Below are positions 20,865-64,000 of a stretch of 64,000 bases of DNA, one piece after another. Positions within the stretch are counted from its first letter, which is position 1; the number at the start of each line of letters is the position of its first letter. Under the pieces are notes generated by a model. It was not told the origin of the DNA, searched no databases, and saw only the letters and a list, made by a program, of their open reading frames with translations. A program made the translations under genes and the position numbers. The stretch is from Flaccisagitta enflata (Eukaryota; Chaetognatha; Sagittoidea; Aphragmophora). The stretch is from positions 28,954,001 to 29,018,000 of the forward strand of contig OZ231127.1 of the NCBI GenBank assembly GCA_965153355.1, given 5' to 3'.

Positions 20865-21859
20865 CTTGAACATCTTTAGTATCTGAACACAATTTCTTCT
20901 CCTCCAAGGAACTTCGCCGTGACTCTCGACTAATTTCGTTTGGAATCCACCCCCGTTTCCTCAACTCAATCACGTTCTTTAACAAAAGTCGGACGCGAGT
21001 CGTCTCCGTCGTCTGATCCCTGACGATTTTCTCCATCTCCTCAAAGTGGACGTCCATGTCTTGTTTGCCGCGTGCGTGATCGAGTCTGAATCCTACTTTC
21101 GTCAACAGGCGGCAGAGGGCCTCAATAGACTCGTCGTCGTTAACATCCGGTTGGTTGTCCGCTTTTTTTGTGAAGTAGTACGTGAATCGAGGTATGCATC
21201 GGGAGATCAGTTCCAATTTCGCAACAAAACAACTCGCCCATAAAAAGAACATTCTTCAGATATCTTTTCTTTTTGACCTCATCGAATTTACTTTCCACAA
21301 AAGAAGCTCCCAATTCGTTATCTTTCTGACATCGGTTAAGGAAGAGCCGTGTAAAATTGACGTGTTTGTTTTGATCATTCGCCTCCGCGCTTCCGTTTTC
21401 GTCTCTACGTTCGCCCACCGTCACCGACCCTTCAATCGAGACAAGGTGTTTGACCATTACGGCGTAGACATTGGCAAACAAAGGTTCGTTTACGACCTTT
21501 TCATATGTCATTTCGACAATTCTATCAACTTGTTCTTCCGTCTCTATTTTGACGTTGCGTAGTGGTCCCCAGACACGAAAATAATTTTTCCGGGTAATCT
21601 TGTTGAGTGCTCCCCTGACGGTCCTGAACAGTTTTTCCGTTTCGCCGCCATCGGCCTCTGTGCTCTTGATTTTATCGAAGGGCTTCCAGGCCGTTGAAGA
21701 ACCGCGATCATTTTGACGCTCTTCTTCGCCGCGCGATTCCGTCGATGACATCCCATGAGTCGCGATGAGAAGAGGAGGAGGAAGAGGAGGAGCGGTGGCG
21801 GAGATGGTTTTGGAGCCACCGTCCTTTTTATCCGAGACCGCGTCTTGATCTTGGTTCAT
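20865..21859 (-). pseudogene. Second eIF4G-type MIF4G gene, frameshifted
   Basis: The ATG at 21859 opens a frame with a Pro-rich N-terminus. The MIF4G domain follows: LFRTVRGALNKITRKNYF, IVEMTYEKVVNEPLF, HVNFTRLFLNRCQKD and VLFMGELF. Just after GELF, at about 21227-21233, the frame is lost in a TTTT run. The homologous sequence continues one frame over as SIEALCRLLTKVG, MDVHFEEMEKIV, RLLLKNVIELRKRGWIPNE and then the tail ISRESRRSSLEEKKL. That second frame ends at a donor TTCAAG|GTGAGA (20865) in phase 1, like the related tails. LFLNRCQKD is identical or nearly so to vertebrate eIF4G, so this copy is less diverged than 9170-10454 at that point. A single-base break in an otherwise intact domain could also be an assembly error. 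Confidence 0.65.
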
Positions 21860-22091
21860 GATGATTTACGTTCAGAGCGCATTCCTTTTACTGAGAGAGA
21901 TGTTTATTCTAAGGTGTTGTTGCATGTTGCTGCTGCTATTGACTTGGGAATTTCAGCGAATGTTTATCACAGTATCACACAAATTTATCAGTGGGATAGG
22001 CTCGATTTGGGCATTCGGAAATAAAGCTGTTTCTAACGTTTTTCATGTTCTTTTCATATAATTAGAGCCCCGTCCAATCGGAAAATCGATT

Positions 22092-22222
22092 TGGACATGA
22101 TCCAGGCACTGCGTCATCAATGCTGTAATTGTATAGAATTGGATGCTGTAGTTGTGCGAGAAATTTCTTCCGTCTATGCGACATTGCAACTACAGCATTG
22201 ATGACACAGAGCCTAGATCAAG
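22092..22222. repeat. Long imperfect hairpin
   Basis: 22092-22130 (ATGATCCAGGCACTG, then CGTCATCAATGCTGTA) pairs with 22183-22222 (CTACAGCATTGATGAC, then ACAGAGCCTAGATCA) across a loop of about 55 bases. The stem is about 40 bp with few mismatches. It could be a small foldback element or a structured transcript; no homology was recognised. Confidence 0.55.
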
Positions 22223-23227
22223 TCCCAATCGAGTTTCCGAGAAGTAAATTGGACTCAATTTATGCAAACGGATAAATACTTGTGATTAATTTTTAATCGT
22301 TTTTCTAATGCTCAAATTGAGTCCATTCCATTTATCAGCGAGACCCAATAACATGATTATCTAAGCGATCGTCGTTCATGAGTAAGCCAAGGCGTGAATA
22401 ACTAAGACGTTAACGGTTTACTCGCTCTGGCCATCATTACTTACCAACTCAGAATGCAGTAACATCTCCTATACATCAAAATAAGTACTACGGGAGCTCT
22501 TGATTCTTGATTCTCTTACCCAAAAGACATAACTCTGCGGCAAATAAAGAGAAAATTTATCATAAAAAGATTCTCAGCATTTCAGTTTGAGTAATGTAGA
22601 CCCGATGTGGCCGGGCCTTTCGAATGGCTCTCTCATCCGCGTTATGGCCCTAAGCCTTCAGTTGCCGCGTTCTGCTCATTTAGAGACTGCGTGACCAAGC
22701 CTGAAAATAAAGCGTGCCCCTGTGTCCGATGCACGCTATATTGCTGATGAGCACGCAGGTTGTGCTAGCAACATGCCCAGGTCGCCTTCACCCATTTGCT
22801 AGTGTAAAATTGAGAATGGACATTGGACATGTTTTTTTTTCATTTCTTGATTTCATATGCGACATCCCATGTCCTGAAATTAATGGTTATCTCAAATGGA
22901 AACTACAAACTTCTTCAATAAAGAATCTTTAAAATTTCAATATTGTCAAACATTCATTCATTCCATCATTAAATGATGTGATTATGAAAAGACAATGGTT
23001 TCCTACGGCATGATGCTCCTCTATCAGGCCCAGTGATGCTCTGAGGCACGTGCCCGGCATGCGCCATACTAAATAGACCTGTGCATGACAGACCGACCGA
23101 GCAACGGACGGACGCTCGAAGACGTAACGTTGGCCCACTTAATTAGATTTAAAGATCCACATGAAAGTAGACAGCATATATATATGCAGTTAACCTCAAA
23201 TACATGATTGCTCTTTTGTTTTGAAAA
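22223..23227. other. Intergenic, nothing recognised
   Basis: No convincing exon, element end or tandem repeat. A short GACGGACGGACG-like stretch near 23090-23115 may be a degraded family G core. Confidence 0.4.
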
Positions 23228-23440
23228 CTATCTAGTTTCGGGGGTCCAGTTTTCAAACGATAAGCTGGTTGCATGGAAACCACCATCAACTTGTGTGGAA
23301 CTGGACGTGGAAGACCAAAAATAAACGTCCGTTTTGATGAAACGCGATGAGTGGATTGATTCTAACATCGCTTCGCTTAGGTTATTTGGTCGATTAACGA
23401 AGTTTCTTCTTTCGGTTTCGATCATTTGTTCACGAGTCAT
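23228..23440 (-). CDS. Small open frame of 70 codons, unknown
   Basis: It starts at an ATG (MTREQMIETERRNFVNRP) and ends at a TAG. The composition is balanced and not low-complexity, unlike most open frames in this window, and the frame is preceded by ATGAAAA. I do not recognise it, and it may be chance or one exon of an unseen gene. Confidence 0.25.
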   Translation of the reverse strand: MTREQMIETERRNFVNRPNNLSEAMLESIHSSRFIKTDVYFWSSTSSSTQVDGGFHATSLSFENWTPETR

Positions 23441-23536
23441 TTTTCATGAAATGAAACAAACAACATGCAAAATTCAAATTTAGCGCAATGTTACTCTTTA
23501 CAAGCTGTACTAACTTGCACATGTACGCATTTTGCT

Positions 23537-23575
<39 letters not shown>

Positions 23576-23632
23576 TTGTACATGTCTGAATAATGTGGTT
23601 GTATGAACATATCAATCCGTCAAGATGTTCTT

Positions 23633-23748
23633 AGTCGCGGACACGCGACTCTAAACCTTGCCGTGTCGGTCGGTAGGGCCGTCCGGTTTTCGCATTTCTG
23701 CTCCTGCCCAACCGTCCGCGACTGGATTGCCGTGTATCCGGCCTTGTT
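23633..23748 (+). mobile_element. Family G element, short core
   Basis: AGTCGCGGACACGCGACTC, a reduced CCGT block of about 30 bases, TTTTCGCATTTCTGCTCCTG and CCGGCCTTGTT. It has complete ends but is among the shortest copies. Confidence 0.75.
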
Positions 23749-23937
23749 TGTTGTTATTGTTTCTCATCTAAGCAATTGTCATCTTCTTTTCTTCCCTTTG
23801 CCCCTCTCCTCACCTTTTCACCAACTCAAACTGACACGATCCCACTCCTCCCAGTACTCCTCACGGACCTCATCCATGCAATTCCTCACTGTGGCGAAGA
23901 AACGACGACGAAGCGATCTCTCTCTCTCTCTCTTTTT

Positions 23938-24091
23938 AGTCGCGGACTAGCGACTCTATAAGAGGCTTTGTCCGTCCGTGGGTTGGTCGGTCGGTTGGTC
24001 CGTGGTGATCGAGTCGAAAAGTGGGAAAACACGCATTTCCGCCCATGCCCACCCGTCCGCGACTGGTATTGGCTGTGTATCCGGCCTTGTT
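23938..24091 (+). mobile_element. Family G element, GGACTAGCG subtype
   Basis: AGTCGCGGACTAGCGACTC, CCGTCCGTGGGTTGGTCGG, GTGATCGAGTCGAAAAGTGG and GCCCACCCGTCCGCGACTGG to CCGGCCTTGTT. This is the uninterrupted match used to define the insertion site at 13288-16381. Confidence 0.8.
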
Positions 24092-25362
24092 AGTTTCTTC
24101 ATTCTCTTTTCTTTCCCGCAGTCACGAGGAAAAGAACAGTCGAGGTGGAAGACACAAAACATGACAATCACTGTAATGTAACATCCGTAATTTAGAGTCC
24201 AATCAAGTCATCAACAAGTCGTCATCTGTCAAACTGAGGAATGACTCGATCATCAAGAGGAACGTAAGCGTAATGAGTGCCACGATCGTCGGTTCGCCAG
24301 ATTCATGCGACTACAGGCTCGTTGCGCTCTTCAATCCATCAAGGGTCATGTCAGTCGCGTTTTAATGTTAAAGCAATTTGTTCGCCGACATTGATGGTGA
24401 TCTCTTCGGATTCTTCGGCCTCTCGGCCTCAGCCTAATTGAACCAGAACATCCGTCGAAGAAGCTTATCGTTCTTCGCGCATTCGCGGCGACATATTGGG
24501 TGAGTTTGGGGTGATGGGGTAACACTGGTTACTTGGGTTTAAGTGGGTCAACCACTTAATTCAATCGACTTTAAGCGAAATTCCTGTTTTCATCAGAAAG
24601 TAGACGCAATCCTACTTCCTTAATTATCATAATTATCAATATTTTCCTCTTGATAAGTCGAAAAAAGTGGGTGACCCATTTTTATCCTCTCTACCCTAAC
24701 ATTTTCCTGATTGTGTATACATGTATCTCACTATCTTAGTATGTATGTTTGGGAAGAAAACTTTGTCACTTGAATCACGTCGGGATTAGAAGGAAATGCT
24801 TTATTGAATGGTCATTTATCGCACATTTCTTCAACAAATTCCAGTTCATATTATTGATGCACCAATAAAAAAAGAAAAAGAACAAATGAACAAAAAAAAA
24901 AAAAAAAAAATCGTGAGGCGAAAAATTAAGGCACGCATAATTCGCAAGCAGATTAAGACCGTTAAGCACATCAAAGGAATATCACAGACTAATAATTAAT
25001 GATTCATTAAAAGAAATACTTTGTGGGAAGGAATAAATATTTGGTAATATTCAAACATGTGAAAATTGAGCAAATTCAATTTTGTTTGAGACCACTATGA
25101 TTGATCTTATGCCATGGATGGATATATGATGATGAATTCTGAAGTGAGTCAATAGTATATTTATAACCCAGCAAGTGTTCTTCTTGGTTATTTTAAGACA
25201 AACAGTTAAGTCAAGAGATTAACTGAATCGTTTTTGAATTAAAAAAAAATCTTCATTCGAAATGTAAATACAAATACATGTAATACGGTAACCTGATTGA
25301 GTCGCGTTTTCATTGTTGCGCTACGTGTTTGTTCACTGTTCACTCAAAGGTAGAAAAAACAA
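24092..25362. other. Intergenic, no confident gene
   Basis: The plus strand at 24237-24390 has a coding-like frame (HDRRFARFMRLQARCALQ) without a start or clear splice sites. On the minus strand, 23826-23920 reads CMDEVREEYWEEWDRV. Either could be an exon of an unseen gene. The remainder is AT-rich with an A-run at 24892-24910. Confidence 0.3.
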
Positions 25363-25497
25363 GGCCAAGAAGGCCAATAAGGTGCGACGTGTGGATCGTC
25401 GAACGAATGCGTTACCCGATCGACCAGCCGACCGATCAACCAACCGACCAACGGACACAGCCAGTTATACTTATAGAGGTGCTTTGTCGCAACTAAA
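25363..25497 (-). mobile_element. Family G element, diverged
   Basis: AAAACAAGGCCAAGAAGGCC through ACCGATCAACCAACCGACC to TAGAGGTGCTTTGTCGCAACT. The ends are recognisable; the hairpin is degraded. Confidence 0.5.
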
Positions 25498-25575
25498 AAG
25501 TTAATCAAATCATAGGGATGCAGTTATACATTCCTAATGCGTATCTGTAACACTGTGCCAACATGTAAGACTTGA

Positions 25576-33419
<7,844 letters not shown>

Positions 33420-34432
33420 CCTGCGCCGACTTTTTCACTGTTATGAAATTTTGTTACTTGTATTCTTTTTTCTGTTTTTTTTTTGTTTTTGGTTCTTTTT
33501 TTAATTCACATGTATGCTAATTCCACATTTATTGTCACCTGGAAGCTCGTCAAAAGAGTGTTGGGAGGATTTTTGTGTTTCTCCTTTTTTGCACTCTGCT
33601 TTAGTTTGTTTTCGTTTTGTTTCGTTTTTGATACTGTAACTTCACGGTTTGAAATCCTAGGGGGGAATATATATATGGTCGTATGTATAGTGGACATCGG
33701 TTCATGACATAAAATCTAGAAAATCTTTTTGTTTTGGGCAGTTAAAGTTTTTGCTCCAGCAGCATTTACTTACCTCATACACCGATATTTTTTTAATCAT
33801 AGAAACAGACGATTGACCAAGGAGGGCTGACACGTAATGCGAAGCTTGACTAATGGCAAATATTTCTAATTTATTTAAAACTACCATTGTTAAGCTTTCA
33901 TATCATCGTAAAGCAAGAAATATATCAATAAAATTGTTAGTAGTTGTTAACGGAATGATAAGCCCAAAAGGAGAGCTAGAAATACAATGCCGTTGCTTGA
34001 GATTTTCGGAGCGAATTAAAAAAAAAAAAAAGAATCGTAGAAAGCTCGAAAGCGAATTTGATTTCTGTGATATATTCTTTTAACTGACAATGAACAACGA
34101 GATTTTCCGAGAAAAATAAATAAATAGATACAATGCTTTACAACATATAAGGATTGGCACAATGAGCTTGCTAATTCTACTTTTTGACTTTTTGAGTGAC
34201 TCATTTTGGGAGAAGAGGGAAGAGGCTTAGACTTGTGACAAAAATTACGATGATTACATGAACGTGACTACCATTTGATATCAACTCGGACGTGGGAAAT
34301 ACCACAAACTGTATGCGCAAAAGATTTTGTTTGGCATATATGCAGCGTTGCAAATATGCCACAGCAGCATTAAACAACAAGGATTGAGTAATATGCATTG
34401 TTTTTAAACGCACCAGTAATCCCTTCTTTGTA
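33420..34432. other. Region 5' of the SynGAP-like gene with one candidate exon
   Basis: 33774-33887 on the minus strand opens with an ATG (MVVLNKLEIFAISQASH) and ends at a strong donor TATGAG|GTAAGT. Its coding frame (phase 0) does not join the next exon at 33419 in phase, so it is more likely a 5' untranslated or alternative exon, or chance. The rest is AT-rich without a gene. Confidence 0.35.
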
Positions 34433-35050
34433 CAGTACTTTCCGAGCAAACCCGGCTAAAACTGGAGGATTAATTTTTGTTACTTTAATTTTATTTCTCA
34501 AACTTGATTTTTTGTATCTAACTTAATTAAAAAATACTTAATTCCTTGAACATATTTGACTGTGAAAAAAACTAACTCATGAAATCAAAGTGCATGAAGA
34601 CATCAGAATTGAGTGTTCTAACCCAGACCATTGGATTCGGCAGAAAATTTTACCTATCCTAGACTACAAGAACAGCTCAGTCAGACAACTATTTAAGATT
34701 TTATGGCCATTTAAAGTTTTTAAGGACAATTGTCCTAAATTATTTTGAGACAATTGTCCTTAAAAACTTGAAATGGCTATAAAATCTGAAATAATTGTCT
34801 GACTGAGCTGTTCTTGTAGTCTAGGATAGGTAAAATTTTCTGCCAAATCCAATGGTCTGGGTTAGAACACTCAATTCTGATGTCTTCATGCACTTTGATT
34901 TCACGAGTTATTTTTTTTGACAGCCAAATATATTCAAGGAATTAAGTATCTTTTAATTAAGTTAGATACAAAAAATTAAGTTTGGGAAATGAAATTAAAG
35001 TAACAAAAATTAATCCTCCAGTTTTAGCCGGGTTTGCTCGGAAGGTACTG
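34433..35050. mobile_element. Near-perfect palindromic Tc1/mariner-like MITE
   Basis: The ends are CAGTACTTTCCGAGCAAACC and its near-exact complement, flanked by TA on both sides (34431-34432 and 35051-35052). Inverted arms of about 300 bp run to a centre near 34740 with almost no loop. CAGT termini and TA duplications are typical of Tc1/mariner elements. No transposase. Confidence 0.8.
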
Positions 35051-35514
35051 TATCTTTCATATCTTTGTAATGTTACGAAAAAAGACGAGACCAAGAAAAA
35101 GGTTTCAACAACAACCCAAAAATTCCCATGGATACAAAAGAACAAGAAAACACATAACATCAGTCAAATAAAATGATTGCTCGCACTTCTATTTAGAAAA
35201 ACAGAAAAGAGAGATGCTCCACATGAATGTATATCGAGAATTCAGTCTTTCGCTGAAAACTTGCTTCAGATGGGGCTTAATCGGCGCTTCGTGTCTCGAT
35301 CTTTCAACTGAGGATCTGCATTCTCTCGTCCATTGCATCTCGCTAAAATCCGCGATGAAGCCTTTTCCTTCTTTCGCTTGTTCATCGGCCTTTTATTTTT
35401 GAAAGAGATCTTTTGTTTCCATGCGGATGAACATCTTGAACAAAAGCGTCATCTACTGTTTATCCAAAAACAGCCAGTAAATACTTTTTCATTTAACTCT
35501 CGAAGAGCGTTCCT

Positions 35515-44378
<8,864 letters not shown>

Positions 44379-44940
44379 CTTGACGTTTAGTTGACCGCTT
44401 TAATGCCAAATTTTCAGAATTGTTTTTAAACAATTGATTATTAAAAGTTTATTGCTGTTCATTCACTATGAGAACGAAAAAATTTCAACATGTAAATGAT
44501 GACAAAAAATATATATAAACACGATAGACGCAAAAACATTTTTTTTTGAGCAAGCGGATGCGTAAATTGAGCACTTAGGCTTGTAATGACAAATTGACTA
44601 GTGAGAGCTGTGGCTGTGAGAGATATGTCTTCAACCTATGAGGATAAAAGTTAAAGCAATAGGTAATTTTGAAACCAAGACAATTGCAGAAAAGTTGCTA
44701 GTTCGAGGCGAAATGTGCTTTTTAGAACTTAACTTTCCTAATGAGAAAAATAAACGCAGGACACTTAACAACTAACATTATTCTTATAAAGGCGACGTCT
44801 TAACTAATTGGCTATTGTAGCGCACAACTCGAAGAGCGTCGAGCATGAAGAATCGGCAAAGAAAGACTTGCTGCAGAGCAACGTTGAAAAAAAAAAAACC
44901 CGATTTTATCTTGTTAACGAAGAAAATTTTTTTTTTCTTC
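44379..44940. other. Short intergenic gap between the tandem paralogs
   Basis: 562 bases, AT-rich, separate the stop codon of one paralog (44941) from the ATG of the next (44378). It must hold the 3' end of one gene and the promoter of the other, or the two may be co-transcribed. No clear polyadenylation signal or TATA box was picked out. Confidence 0.4.
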
Positions 44941-51776
<6,836 letters not shown>

Positions 51777-51978
51777 TTTTACAGTATTTTTTTCTCTGAC
51801 TTAAAATGAGATTTGATAAATTCTAATGAACTTAGATGGCCTAAGTTTCTCCGTTGTTTTCTTGTTGTTCTTTTGGAAAGCTTAACGATTGGCTGATTGA
51901 ACTGATGGTGTCTTATTGATTTTATGAGTCTTTCAAAATGATCATCTTGAGGAGGATCTTTGATGGTCCTCAAGAAAT
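51777..51978 (-). other. Likely 5' untranslated exon part of paralog 2
   Basis: A textbook acceptor TTCTTTTTTTCAG lies at 51979. The sequence from it runs directly into the ATG at 51776 with an in-frame stop just before the ATG. So the translation start is well supported, and at least one untranslated exon (or a trans-spliced leader) lies upstream. Confidence 0.5.
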
Positions 51979-52684
51979 CTGAAAAAAAGAATAAACAATG
52001 AATACAAAACAAACTGAAACACAACCACATTGAAAACAAAACACGACCAATCATCATGTTTGTGGTTTTTTGAAATGAAAAGGCGGAGAAAACAATTTTG
52101 GAATGAACCCTTTTTTTCATGAGAAAAAACGAAACATGTTAATGTAGCTAACGCTCAACCTGAATATGACAACATAAATAACAAATAAATAAATAACAAA
52201 TACCAACGGTAAAAAAATTGTGATTACATTCAAGAATTGTATCACAATCACTGTTCATTTTAGAAGTACGCAAGGAAAAGGAATGGATAGACATCTCCGG
52301 TATGCTTATAGGTTGCCAGGGTCTTTCTGACTCGACCGGCAGAACAGTTGATAGGACAGCGTCAAAAAGATATCGATCGTTAAAATTGTAAGGAATGGGC
52401 GTAATGTTGGAGAAAGTCAGTGAAATGAAAAAAAAAATACACCGCAAGCAGGAAACTCCACGAATCATAAGGCTGCGCAGCCAAACTTGAGCATCAGTCC
52501 GATTGAGAATTCAATTGAGCAACATTCATTCAATAAATTAGATCTCCACGAAGATTTTTCCCTCTTTTGAAAATCTTAATCACTTGTTGTTTTTTGTTTT
52601 TTGAGCTTTAGCAGTCTTCGAAGTGTTGTCGAAACGCAGGGAAGTCGATACAAACAGTCAATGATTTGAATATTTTCCGTTTGT
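51979..52684. other. Intergenic between paralog 2 and the MATH-BTB gene
   Basis: AT-rich, no exon recognised and no element ends found. It contains the promoter side of paralog 2 and the 3' end of the MATH-BTB gene. Confidence 0.4.
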
Positions 52685-63728
<11,044 letters not shown>

Positions 63729-63739
63729 CTGCTCTCTTT

Positions 63740-64000
63740 TTTTTGGGCAGCGGCCCCGAAGAGACCTATGACCTATACATGCAGTTTATGCACATGGTAA
63801 CATGTAGCACAGATCAGAATAATGCGATTAAAAAAGGAAACAGAGAAACAAAAAGAGACATACGGGAGATTTTCTCCTTCTCCTTCTTCGCCCCCCCCCC
63901 TTCTGACTTTGAATCCTAAATTCTAGCCTTCAGACTCATATCCCAGCCATGTGGCTCAAACCCCAGCCTCAGGACACAAATCCTAGCCTCAAGACACAAA
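63740..64000 (+). mobile_element. Family F foldback element, subfamily I, cut by the window end
   Basis: TTTTTTGGGCAGCGGCCCC, AGACCTATGACCTATAC, then monomers GCCTCAAGACACAAATCCTA running off the window. It sits a few bases upstream (sense) of the tentative MATH-BTB exon 63692-63728. Confidence 0.65.

Noticed and set aside
33774-33887. First coding exon of the SynGAP-like gene
   Set aside because: Although it has an ATG and a strong donor, its phase 0 end cannot join any acceptor before the exon at 33419 without an immediate stop; kept only as a possible untranslated exon.

Overview
This is animal nuclear DNA, most likely from an invertebrate; the phylum cannot be fixed from the sequence. 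The evidence is spliced genes with GT-AG introns, metazoan families (TTC3-type RING E3, SPOP-type MATH-BTB, SynGAP/DAB2IP-type scaffold, eIF4G-type MIF4G), very abundant microsatellites, and several families of short non-autonomous mobile elements nested in one another. All confident protein-coding genes lie on the minus strand. No rRNA, tRNA, CRISPR array or bacterial operon was seen.

Layout. 1-6.1 kb: a TTC3-like E3 ligase gene whose two 3' exons (RING halves at 1950-2066 and 1163-1244) join in frame to one 3.5-kb exon. 6.1-12.7 kb: a locus built from duplicates of that gene's 5' exon start. One copy is fused to an eIF4G-type MIF4G exon (9170-10454) and one to a short tail exon (12372-12608); a related transmembrane exon lies at 8705-8951. 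The spacers are long T/C-only tracts. 12.7-20.5 kb: a mobile-element region, including a 3.1-kb foldback element with an 8-bp target duplication, a 161-bp tandem satellite and a 13-bp minisatellite. 20.9-21.9 kb: a second MIF4G gene, frameshifted in this sequence. 22-25.5 kb: almost gene-free.

25.6-33.4 kb: a nine-exon gene whose C-terminal coiled coil matches the SynGAP/DAB2IP/raskol RasGAP family, but no PH, C2 or GAP exon is visible. 35.5-44.4 kb and 44.9-51.8 kb: two tandem paralogous genes (511 and 413 codons, every intron phase consistent) of a family I do not recognise. 52.7-63.7 kb: a MATH-BTB-BACK (SPOP-like) gene with two alternative BACK/C-terminal cassettes; its large introns hold many element copies. 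The window ends inside another foldback element.

Two element families dominate. Family G (AGTCGCG hairpin at one end, CCGGCCTTGTT at the other, internal CCGT-type repeat) has about 20 copies. Family F (GGGCAGCGGCCCC hairpin ends, internal 20-21-bp tandem repeats) has 11 copies in three subfamilies whose stems, monomers and termini change together. Microsatellites are strikingly placed: on the sense strand CT tracts lie just before 3' splice sites, and GT or GA tracts just after 5' splice sites.

The gene products suggest ubiquitin ligation (TTC3-like, MATH-BTB), translation control (MIF4G) and Ras-pathway scaffolding, but nothing shows that they act in one pathway. Exon models were derived by hand from splice consensus and phase agreement, without transcript data.
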